From Cudoniella acicularis (taxonomy: Eukaryota; Ascomycota; Leotiomycetes; Helotiales; Helotiaceae), in assembly GCA_013054445.1 (NCBI GenBank), contig JAAMPI010001269.1, forward strand, positions 1-16,791: DNA of 16,791 bases. The letters run 5' to 3'. The number at the start of each line of letters is the position of its first letter. The stretch's first letter is position 1. Positions 1 through 8,850 of this stretch are shown here, one piece after another. A program made the position numbers and the translations under genes. The notes below the pieces were generated by a model. It ran no database searches. It was not told the origin of the DNA and saw only the letters and a list, made by a program, of their open reading frames with translations.

Positions 1-562
1 TTCACAACTTGAGCTACACTCTCTATCTACTGGCCGCAAACCCCGAGTCGTTACCTGTATGACTATGCTTAAGCAGCATCTCTTCAGATACCAGGGCCAC
101 ATTGGCGCATACCTTGTTGTAGCTGGGGTGGATCCTACTGGAGTTGGCTTGTTCACTGTTCATGCGCATGGCAGCACAGACAAGCTTCCTTACGTCACGA
201 TGGGTAGTGGTTCTCTAGCAGCGATGTCTGTATTTGAGACGCAATGGAAGTCAAAGATGACGGAGCAGGAGGCTGTCAGCTTGGCATCGAATGCTATTCA
301 AGCCGGTATTTTCAACGATTTAGGGTCTGGTTCAAACGTTGATGTTGCGATTATTACGAAGGAGAAGACTACGCTGAAGAGAGGTTATGTCAAGCCGAAC
401 GAGCGAAGCAAAAAACAAAAGAGCTACGTTTTCAAGAGGGGCACCACCGCCGTGCTGAATGAGAAGGTGATCACCCGAGAGGAGATCAGCAAATATGTTA
501 CTGTACATGAATTGGAGAGAGGCGAAACGGCGTTGGGCGAGAAGATGGATCTTGATGTTTAG
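1..562 (+). CDS. PUP1: Proteasome subunit beta type-2 (Pup1/PSMB7-like), 5'-truncated
   Basis: C-terminal part of the beta-2 subunit of the 20S proteasome core, the subunit with trypsin-like activity, acting in cytosol and nucleus. The frame is open from base 2, so the gene enters from the left; the first ATG at 59 is internal, because upstream in-frame residues ([19 protein letters not shown]) continue the family sequence. Visible are the beta-fold segment [18 protein letters not shown], the conserved GSGS turn ([14 protein letters not shown]), a second SGSNVD motif that packs near the active site in this family, and the beta-2-specific C-terminal arm ([27 protein letters not shown]) that embraces the neighbouring subunit. 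The propeptide and catalytic threonine lie outside the window. The stop is TAG... at 560-562 (TAG read as the last codon after LDV). It is convergent with the transcription factor gene downstream. Identification is by remembered family sequence and is strong. Confidence 0.93.
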   Translation, partial: SQLELHSLSTGRKPRVVTCMTMLKQHLFRYQGHIGAYLVVAGVDPTGVGLFTVHAHGSTDKLPYVTMGSGSLAAMSVFETQWKSKMTEQEAVSLASNAIQAGIFNDLGSGSNVDVAIITKEKTTLKRGYVKPNERSKKQKSYVFKRGTTAVLNEKVITREEISKYVTVHELERGETALGEKMDLDV

Positions 563-979
563 GTTTCAGACGATTGCTAGAGCGGCATAAAGCATCAGGC
601 GAACTGGGACAATGTAACAATACTAGCTTCATGAACAGCCCTGTCTTTACCATATGCTTTAAGTGATTCACCAGGACTGAGATACTTCGACCAAGTTGCT
701 CAGCCTTCCTCTTCACCTACAGCTCGAGCGCGAGTGGAGGGCGGGTATACTGGGACTTGAGTACATTTTTTTTTTATAAGAATCAGTGTCTACGTCGAAG
801 GAACACAGCAGGTATCGACAACGCGGAGTCAGATATGTAACAAGTAGAAATGAAGACTGGTATACGCATAGATTAATACAATATACGGCCAGCGCCGCGG
901 TTTTAAGCACAACTACCAATATGCATTTACAAAACCTTTTTAGTAGCTTATTTCTATCCAACAATTACTCATTCTCATG
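563..979. other. Convergent intergenic region PUP1 / transcription factor
   Basis: This 417-nt gap between two stop codons should hold both 3' UTRs. It contains a T-run of about 11 bases near 766-776 and AT-rich stretches at 865-960, which fit polyadenylation regions. Short open frames here match no family I know and are ignored. Confidence 0.6.
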
Positions 980-3954
980 TTAAGAAAAAGTCCCTCCTCC
1001 ACCGCCACCAGGGAACGTTGAGTTGTACCAAGGCATATCAGTGTCATTTTGCTGACCTGGAGGAAATAAGGCATCAAAAGCATCCTGAATGTTACATCAG
1101 CGACCAATATGAAAAGAACGACGTATCAGAACATACCCAGTCAATATCAGCCATCAGATCATCTGCACCGGCTGTAGGCATCGTAGCATTAATCCCAGCA
1201 ACGCTCTTCAAGAAATTAGTATTACATTTGTAGAATTGAGAGGATGAAACGTCCTCCAGACCGTGTAAAATAGAGACATAAGGAGGGGGGATGAATAAAG
1301 GAATATATTGCTGACCGCGGTATCACTGCTTGCGTCCGGACTTGGTTGATTCGGGAGTGCCCAAAGAGCTTCTCCATTTGAGACACCTGCAAATACAACA
1401 CCTGGTAACGGGGCTCGGCCAATTGACGTCGCTGAAGCTGGTTGATGTTGCGTGTGCTCTGGCAGCGATGTCGTTTGAGGCTCTGGAGATTTGCCATATA
1501 TTAGAGCTTTGTTTTCTGTGAATGTCATTCCGCTGGCGACTCTTGGAGGTCGTTGGCCGATGTGTTTCTCCATGACTATGGGAGCTCGCATGCCTCGCAT
1601 GCTTTGATATATCGCAGTCTTTCGTTGAAGCTCACTAAGAACCTTGAGAGCTTTTGTGTGGCGATCGTCGGCGGGATCGCATTCAAATATCCAGTCTAGA
1701 CATTTCCAAATTCGATCAACCTCTTTGCGGTGAGGATACACGTAGACCTCTAACAAAAGAAGGAATGCCGTATGATGTTGCGTTAGAGCGCCTGTGTACC
1801 ATGCCCAATTTCTCAGCTCCGGAAGTGTTTCCAAGGCCATAGCTGTTTCGAGGTTTGTTGTCCCTGATGATAACATAATATGACGAAGCCTGTCTGGCAT
1901 TGGGGAGACCACAGAATTGTGATACCTGTGCAGAACCATGATGTGAAGGCGTGACACAAGAAGTGCTTTCACAACCTTCGCATATTTCTGGACAGGTATT
2001 CTGTCGTCTATTAGATGGTCATATTTAGCTGCCATATTGGCCTTGAAAGTTTCAATTTTGCTTAGTACTGCAGTGAGGCTTATTTTTCGGCGTTCTATCC
2101 TGGGACGATCGGTCCAAATAGTCCTCATCATTTCGTTAATTTCAAAACGGATTAAGGAGAATGTTGCATCTGTCCACCTATCCGCTGCAGCTGGTGGTTT
2201 TCCAGTTGCATGAAGATCATTATCATCAACGTTAAGAGGTAACCAAGTGTCATATTCGTCTCTCCGTATGGAAGGCCGAGGCCCTTGAGCTTCACAAGTG
2301 CGAATGTCCAGGAAGCACAATTGGTGCCAGATGAGTCGACGGATATGGGTCTCTAGCGGATTCATACCATAGGTTTCTCCATCTCGATGCAGCCCCATAC
2401 ACTCTGCCATCCGTAGCGCAGCGCCTAACAAAACGGAGTGGGCCCGTGATACTTCTGCCCTGCAAAGCGGAATCTGTTTCCTGTTAGATGATGAGCCAAA
2501 AGGGGAGTTACACAGAACATACAAGATACATCACGAATCCCTGAAGGGTCTCTATTTTGGTAGTTCTGAGAAAATTTGCTCTTCCCAGAGCTGTCTCGGT
2601 ACCGAGTTTAAAATTCGATATCAGGCTGTCTTTTGGAACCCCAAAATCCCTCATTATCACTGACTCGTCCATACTGACCACCCCAGAAAACATGGCTGCG
2701 AAAACAATTGTCTGGACAGAGTTTGGAGGTTCAATTCCTAGAGTAACATCGTCCCAGAATGCCTCATACTCCTTTTCGAAAGTTGGCCGGTGGACCATTT
2801 GAGCGATCGGATGTACGCAAGCAAAGTATTGTTTGACAAGCCTGTCTGCCGCGAGTCGAGATGGTAGAAAGTCCACGAGTGATGCCTGGTGGCCGGGGGA
2901 ACCAAAAAAGAATCCAGATGAGGGCATAATATACGAAGGCCCAGGTTTCAACCAGTCATTCGCCGGTGGTAGTGGATTAATGGATGGAGGAGGTGATCGA
3001 CTTTCCTGTCCTTTACTGCCCGTCATAAACGTTTCCTGCATTGTATACTCAAGCTTTGAGAATCATCAGTGTAGTTCGACTTTGAAAGGATGGTAAACCA
3101 AGTATAAAAAATTCCATATTAGACATCCATTAGATTAATTGCACATTGGGCTTTATGTATTGAATGAACAGTCGAAAGAGATGGGGCCTCTTTCGCTTGG
3201 GTGGCAAACATAGCCAAAAACAAGGGGAACTCCTGACAATACGAGTAACCCTACTTGTACGCCGATGCCGCTTCCACACAAAATCTGGAGAGTGCTGAAA
3301 ATAGAGGAATTGACAAACCTCTTGAGAAATCTTTGGCCTGAAGAAGCCCCCAATACGTTCCGTAATCCGCATTTTGCCCATCTGGATACCCAGATCCAAA
3401 AGATCATCATTCTCGCCATCATCTCCATAAGCAGCATCTACGACGGCGAGGGGGGTTGGCTCTAAGTCCTTCTCATCCTCATTGGCGGGTAAGTCGTCGT
3501 CTGCGTCATCAGGAACGGCCCTATCTTGACTTGGAGAAGCCCCAGAGGATTGGGTCGTATTTTTGGCGACATCTCGCTCCAGTAATCGCTCTAAGGACCC
3601 GACTTTCTCTTTGATCTCCGTGAGTTTTAACTGACTGGCTTGATCAAGGGCCGGAGCCAGAAAGACACAGTCCCGTGTGAACTTAACGCAATTCGTGCAC
3701 GGATGAGATTTATTGCATTTCAACTTGCGGCGCCTGCACTCTAAACAGCTCGTAATCATGCGGTTTCGTCTGCGAATCCTAGGTGTCGATGAGCTTGGGG
3801 CAACTCCGGATACAGTAGTGGTAGGAAGCGGTGCTGCAGTTGTGGGAGGCGACGGTGTATGAGTATTTGGAGGGGAACTCGAAGCAGATACATTCGGGGC
3901 CAGTTTGGGGTCTTGATATTGCCCGTAGATGTTAGAGCTATTGAAGTAATCCAT
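980..3954 (-). CDS. Zn2Cys6 transcription factor with Fungal_trans domain (multi-exon)
   Basis: Putative nuclear DNA-binding regulator of about 826 aa. Exons (high to low): 3954-3319, 3035-2523, 2473-about 1316, 1205-1137, 1084-980. From the chosen start MDYFNSS, residues 70-96 carry C-x2-C-x6-C-x5-C-x2-C-x6-C inside ITSCLECRRRKLKCNK, the canonical Zn2Cys6 finger. A short coiled-coil-like linker (LTEIKEKVGSLERLLERDVA) follows, then an acidic stretch. Exon 2 and exon 3 hold the Fungal_trans domain (AADRLVKQYFACVHPIAQMVHRP, then IPLCRAEVSRAHS and RMAECMGLHRDGE). The tail MADIDW/DAFDALFPP is joined by a clear 52-nt intron (1085-1136); the 49-nt intron 2474-2522 is equally clear. Two junctions are weak: 3036-3318 (283 nt, GTTTGT...TGCAG, phase-compatible) and 1206-about 1315 (donor GTCAGC; a donor near 1243 also fits). 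An upstream ATG at 4092 would add 46 residues. Regulated pathway unknown. Confidence 0.85.
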
Positions 3955-4615
3955 GGCTTGCAGTCTAGGAAGGATATGTATCACAAAACGTGACTGCTGT
4001 GCCAGATCGGGATAATCGGGATAATCGGGATACGAGGCAGCGGGAGGGTCTTGCCAGACTCCACAGCCAGAGCTTGATGTCTTGCAATACAATGCGGTAG
4101 TGCAGATAGAGGGAATAATGAGGTAGGGATTGTGAAGTTACGTCCGTAGGAAGTATTTGTATCCGTCCCCGAACCGGGAAAGGTGGGGCTCCCGCCGTTG
4201 TGGATCGGACATTTTAACAAAGCAATTCGGCTGTATGTTGTTCCGGCCCGTTTTAGGTAATCTCCGCCCCCACCCCAAGTGGAGGTCTTCATTGTCTTCA
4301 CTCAAATTGAACCACTAATATGGGTATGTTTGGATTTCTTTTGATGCTATCTATCCGTCTAAACGCCAAATAAAAGGATCTCACCATGGCTCCAATGGAA
4401 ATAAAATGCCTGAAAAGCGCATGCAAAGACCATTACCCTGCCGGTTTACCATGAAGACCAACGTACGAGCAAAGGTGGTATGGCCCATATTGCTTCCTCA
4501 TCAAGCCATTAAAGTCGTGATGGCAACACCTGTGCCCCGGAGGCTTCCCCGTCCAATGCAAGATTTAAAAGGAAAATCCCACCCATGAATGTCGACCACC
4601 AATGACGTCTAAAGT
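3955..4615. promoter_or_regulatory. Promoter/5' UTR of the Zn2Cys6 gene and 3' flank of the DnaJ gene
   Basis: A 661-nt interval with no supportable gene. The part next to 3954 should be the leader and promoter of the transcription factor. It holds a 9-bp tandem repeat with CGG triplets (4007-4032). A 60-codon plus-strand frame at 4406-4588 has no recognisable similarity and is treated as noise. The part next to 4616 is the DnaJ 3' UTR. Confidence 0.5.
4007..4032. repeat. Tandem repeat TCGGGATAA (about 2.9 copies)
   Basis: Three near-perfect 9-bp units place CGG triplets as direct repeats with a 6-nt spacer (CGG-N6-CGG-N6-CGG) and create repeated GATAA words. It lies 53-78 nt upstream of the probable start codon of the Zn2Cys6 gene, so it is either promoter or leader DNA. 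If the upstream ATG at 4092 were used it would encode a DYP repeat. Confidence 0.85.
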
Positions 4616-6028
4616 TTATTGGGAAGCGCACTGGACTCTCTCGCCGCCTGGATGTCCATCTTCGTCATCTTCGTCCATAGCGGAAGCACCCTGAGCTCGA
4701 GCCTGCTGGGCTGGATCAACGTCCTCAAAGTCAACGATTTCCGTCATTATCTCTGCTGGTGGAGCCGAGGTTGGTGGTGAAGGGGGCAAAATTGCTTTCA
4801 AGGCTTCGAATGCTGCCGGATCTGAAGCAAAGCCCTTGAGAGGGAACTTTACATCGAATTGGACGTACATGTTGCCAAAATCGTGGTGACGCAATGATGG
4901 CATACCTTGGCCCCGGATCAACTTGATGGTACCTGTGAATATTAGTATAATTGCCAGACGTTCTATTTACTTGGCTAAACCTACCTGGGCTGATAACCTC
5001 TCCAGGCATGATCTCAACACTCAACCACCGATCATCCAAATGCTCAATGAAAATGGTGCCACCAGCAAGAGCTGTAACAAGGTCGATTTCTGCGTGATAG
5101 AAGAGGTCGTCATCTTTACGTTGAAATCGAGGATGAGGTTTTTGTTCGATCTCGAAGATTACATCGCCAGGTTGAACTCCAGGAGTTTGGTCGCCCTCGC
5201 CTCTAAACTCGATCTTGTGACCCGTTCGAACACCTCGATCCACATGAACATGTAGAACCTTTCTCTCAACCACGGTTTTCTTTCCGTTGCAGCCCTTGCA
5301 CTTGTCTTTTTCGCGGATGATTTCTCCTTCTCCATTGCAGTCTGGGCAGACTGTTTGGAAGCGTTGAATCATGGGACCCATTTGGCGCATCATGGTCTTC
5401 ATACCGTGACCATCACAGCCAGCACACTTTTTGACCGCGCCTTCTTTCCCACCTCTTCCATCACACTTAGGACAGATGACAGATTTTTGAAGGGCCAGCT
5501 TGGAAACTTTGCCTCGGTATATATCCTCCAACGAAACCTTGTGGACATGGTGAATCGTCCGGGCTTTTGGGGGTCCGCGTTGTTGCATACCTCCGCCGAA
5601 CATGCCTCCAAGCCCACCACCACCGAAGGCGGAGCCACCACCGAAGAATTGTGAGAACAGGTCCTCGGCATTCATACCGCCGGCACCAGCACCGCCCTCT
5701 AGTCCCTCCTCTCCATATTGATCGTAGATAGAGCGCTTTTGGGGGTCGGAGAGAACCTCGTAAGCGTGTGAAAGATCTTTGAATTTGTCTGCAGCATCTG
5801 GATTGTGCGCGTTTTTATCTGTATCTCTTGTTTAGTGCCGCCCATTACTTCTGGGCACGGGTATAGACTTACCAGGATGGTGCTTTAAAGCCCCGATCTT
5901 ATATGCCTTCTTTAGTTCAGCTTCTGTACAAGTTGGTGAGACCTGTTCAGACGTTAGTTTTGTCGCTTCGACCAGAGGCAGGATTTACGTACCCCAAGGA
6001 TGTCGTAGAACTTAGTATCCTTCGCCAT
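4616..6028 (-). CDS. YDJ1: Type I DnaJ/Hsp40 co-chaperone, farnesylated (Ydj1/Mas5 class)
   Basis: J-protein that stimulates Hsp70 ATPase and delivers unfolded clients; cytosolic face of ER and mitochondria through its lipid anchor. Exons: 6028-5993, 5942-5873, 5818-4985, 4932-4616; introns 50, 54 and 52 nt, all GT-AG. They sum to 1257 nt, 418 aa, close to yeast Ydj1. J domain at residues 1-70 ([12 protein letters not shown] start, KHHPDK with HPD at 34-36, and [17 protein letters not shown]). A Gly/Phe-poor but Gly-rich linker ([15 protein letters not shown]) follows. Four zinc-binding repeats at about 151-213: [32 protein letters not shown]. Then the client-binding C-terminal beta domains ([30 protein letters not shown]). 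The C-terminus ERVQCASQ is a CaaX box, a signal for farnesylation, as in yeast Ydj1. The aspartate codon of HPD is split by intron 2. Confidence 0.95.
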
Positions 6029-7795
6029 GTTTTCGGCTTATGTTGCGGAGCAGGTATCTATAGAAGAGTCGAGGTGTGATTCTGGCGTTCAAATTCGCGG
6101 CGCCCGAATCGGTTCTGTTCTGTCGGTCTGTTGGTGTAGAAATGTCTGTGCCCCTCTATCGCGCAACGCCGTTAGTCTTGGTAAGAAGAAAGCGATATTT
6201 GACAACCAAATAAGATTGCGACCCAGTGGGAAGAGAGAAAGGAAGATGTCCTCGAGGACCCAGGCAGCGGGGGGTTTACCTACACGGTCACGGTGAGGCT
6301 GCAGCCTTCGTCCGGGGCGCAAGATTTGTTCGGGGCTAGTCCCGCGGTGTTGTCTCGCTTTTGAAGAGTAGAATTTGACTCTTTAATGTTGCAGGAGATT
6401 GTGTATGGCGGAGGATAGGCGAGAGAGTAGAAAAGAAGAATTGGAGTGCAATGCGATGCGATGTTTTCTGGTCTTGATTGACCTTGGATCGCTGATAAAA
6501 AGTTCGGTTACCTGCTTTCGAACGTTGTGGACGCCGATAGAAAGATTTGCCCAGGGCTTAGATCCGGGGGGCAAACGGCAAGTGTAGGCAAGTCACGCAA
6601 AAAAAAGGTCCAAGTGAATGCAAAATTAGCTCTAGAATCATCCAGAAACCAACACGCCTTCTGGATTAAATCAAACAAGCTCCTTAATCCACAATCTTGG
6701 GATTTCCATGAACCTTCTTCGGTGACAGAGTTGTTGGAACACCTTCGGTCCAAATTTAGCTCCTCATGCACCAAGGGCACATCCTTGTCCGCCGACTTGA
6801 CGGCCGCCCTCGGCTGAAAGACCAATGATCTTAAGTTCTGAGCCTGGAATTCTTGGTTTATCGGTCTGGTATTTTTTGAGTGCCGAATAAGTGGTTGAAA
6901 AGAAGGTAATACACCCACAGTAGGATAGTGATTTAGACTATGGTCTACAACAATATCCGGTACCGGTATATAATTTCTAATCAACAAAGCTGAGTTATTT
7001 TACTGTGAAATATTATGAGTTTAACTAGGTCAGGAACCCGGCGAGCCCCGTACTCAGAAAATACCGCACCGAGTAGCTCTGACATGTTATGTCAAAGGCC
7101 ATACTCTAGTGACCACACTCCGGCGGCACATTATATAAAGAATTTGTTTTTCTCAAGTAGAATTTTGAAGTTGTACACGATTTATAATTAACTTATAGAG
7201 AATAGCGGGGAAAATAAGTATATAAAAGTAACCGTACATATAGGTATTCATAAATCGATTAAGTTTCCGTGGCATATTCCTTACTGTGACCCTTTGTCAT
7301 ATTATGTTGGGCGTCAATTCTTCTCAAAATTATTTTTGTGGATGCAAGAGTATTTTATGTTTTACATACTCGTTCGCTCTGTAGGAGCATCCAGCTTCTA
7401 GTAAGTCCGACGATTATTGCACACCAAATGCGATGCCACGAATTTTATTTTTTTTGAAACTCAATAGATTTGAGAAACTAGCATACGTTTTCCCTACTGT
7501 CTTCCTTATCGTGACATATTCATATCATGAGACGTTTTCGTTTTCAGTGCATGTACTCCATTTATGTTTCCGCCATGGCTATTCTCCTTATCGATAAGAT
7601 GTCTCGAATGACATTGCGTTTGTAAGAGAGGGGCCGGTCAGGGGCGACGGGGGGCATATAGGCATGGGCTGGAGTTTTTAAAAGGGCGGGAATGCGCTGC
7701 GGGCAACAAACCTTTCGCAAGTAACTTCAATTCAAATCTTGTGATTGCAACTGTCAAAGCCAGTCTTCAGAATATTTCAAGTAATACACAGCACA
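6029..7795. other. Long gene-free interval between DnaJ and FCY1 genes
   Basis: This 1767-nt stretch lies between two divergent starts. Nothing in it resembles a known protein, tRNA or 5S rRNA. The best frame (minus strand, 6508-6987, 159 codons) has no domain and unlikely composition. Bases 6029 to about 6850 have ordinary GC content and should contain the DnaJ promoter and leader; about 6950-7600 is visibly AT-rich; 7620-7700 is a G-rich block with AGGGG words just upstream of FCY1. A perfect inverted repeat sits at 7080-7094. I see no clear heat-shock element next to the DnaJ gene. Confidence 0.6.
7080..7094. repeat. Perfect inverted repeat TGACAT-GTT-ATGTCA
   Basis: Six-base arms with a 3-nt centre, in the gene-free interval about 0.7 kb upstream of FCY1. 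A dyad of this shape could be a dimeric factor site, but it is short and may be chance. Confidence 0.5.
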
Positions 7796-8786
7796 ATGAA
7801 CGACCAAGAAGGATTTGCGGTCGCCGTTGAAGAGGCGAAGCAGGGATACCGGGAGGGCGGTGTTCCTGTGAGTTTTCGACTTGCATTCTGTTATTAGCAT
7901 GGAGAAACTGATAAGTTTCGTGTTCGTGTGCAAGATTGGGGCAGCTCTTGTTTCTAAGGATGGAGCCCTCCTTGGCCGAGGGTGAGGCTCAATTCTGATA
8001 CTGTCTTGCCATTTCTCTCTCTCTCTCTCTCTGACAGCTGAAAGCTTAGCTCTCATTTATTTTATCGATTTCCTTGCATTTACGGTGCTAATATATTTGC
8101 AGGCATAACATGCGTGTTCAGAAAGGATCAGCAATTCACCATGTAAGTGCTACTGTGCCTATCCATACCTTTTATATGTTGACCAATCAGGGTGAAACGT
8201 CCGCCTGTGACTAACCTTTTCCTTGGTCCCCCTTCCCTGATTCCCATTCTGGGTGGTCGGGAGGAAGTTTCGTCCTCTCGGCTCCTCTCCTCCTCTCTCC
8301 TCTCGCAAAAAACGCAGTGCTAATTCGTTGTAGTGGAAAACTCAGGCCGTCTACCTGCCTCGGCTTATAAAGGCGCAACTATGTTCACAACGTGAGTGAA
8401 GAGACTTTCTGTCTACATGCCATGTTCACTAAAAGAAAACAGTCTCTCGCCCTGCGATATGTGGTAGCTCTAATCCTCTTGTCTTCGAACAACTCAACGC
8501 TCACCTATTTTAGTACTGGCGCCTGTATCCTTTACGGTATTTCCCGTGTTGTGATTGGTGAAAACAAAACTTTTCTTGGCGGCGAAGCCTACTTGAAGCA
8601 GCGAGGTGTCGAAGTGGTGGTTCTGGAAAGTAAGGAGTGCCAGGACCTAATGGAAAAATTCATATGCGAGAAGCCTGAAATCTGGTATGTCGAGTATCCT
8701 TGCTTATTGAAGAGTTGGCTGAAAAAGAATAAAGGAACGAAGACATTGGAGAGGAACAGAGAGTTCATTCCAAAGAATCAAAATAG
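7796..8786 (+). CDS. FCY1: Cytosine deaminase, yeast Fcy1 type
   Basis: Zinc enzyme that deaminates cytosine to uracil in pyrimidine salvage (and 5-fluorocytosine to 5-fluorouracil). Eight exons: 7796-7867, 7935-7981, 8103-8142, 8191-8206, 8334-8391, 8443-8463, 8514-8684, 8735-8786. They total 477 nt and 158 aa, the length of yeast Fcy1, with every junction in phase. Zinc ligands and catalytic residue: His53 and Glu55 in HGE, and Cys82 and Cys85 in LSPCDMCTG. The N-terminal GYREGGVPIGAALVSKDG, middle LLGRGHNMRVQKGSAIHH and C-terminal WNEDIGE segments match the yeast enzyme. The last 10 residues (EQRVHSKESK) extend past the usual end. Exons of 16 and 21 nt are unusually small. HGE is cut between H and G (intron 8143-8190), and the second zinc cysteine codon is cut TG|T (intron 8464-8513). 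Intron 1 ends in AAG. Convergent with HEM12, stops 64 nt apart. Confidence 0.93.
7982..8102 (+). other. FCY1 intron 2 with (TC)9 tract and competing acceptor
   Basis: The intron runs GTGAGG to TTTGCAG (121 nt). Inside it, a pure TC tract at 8014-8032 is followed directly by GACAG ending at 8037, a textbook-looking 3' splice site. Splicing there would give GG|C then TGA, an immediate stop. The true acceptor is fixed at 8102 because only it restores GRGHNMR. Confidence 0.75.
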
Positions 8787-8850
8787 GACCTTAAGCAGCT
8801 TCTTAGTGCTTCTGTTTGAATCTATTTTCAACATCCATCTACATGGGCAA

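Noticed and set aside
59..562. ATG at 59 as the true start of the proteasome subunit
   Set aside because: In-frame codons from base 2 continue the conserved beta-2 sequence, so this methionine is internal.
713..983. Opposing short frames in the PUP1/transcription factor gap
   Set aside because: AT-rich 3' UTR sequence, no similarity, and partly overlapping the stop region of the transcription factor.
3981..4301. 106-codon minus-strand frame upstream of the Zn2Cys6 gene
   Set aside because: Low-information sequence in the promoter region with no family resemblance; overlaps the TCGGGATAA repeat.
6508..6987. 159-codon minus-strand open frame between DnaJ and FCY1
   Set aside because: No recognisable domain, no start context or splice partners; a plus-strand frame of similar quality overlaps it, as expected for chance frames.
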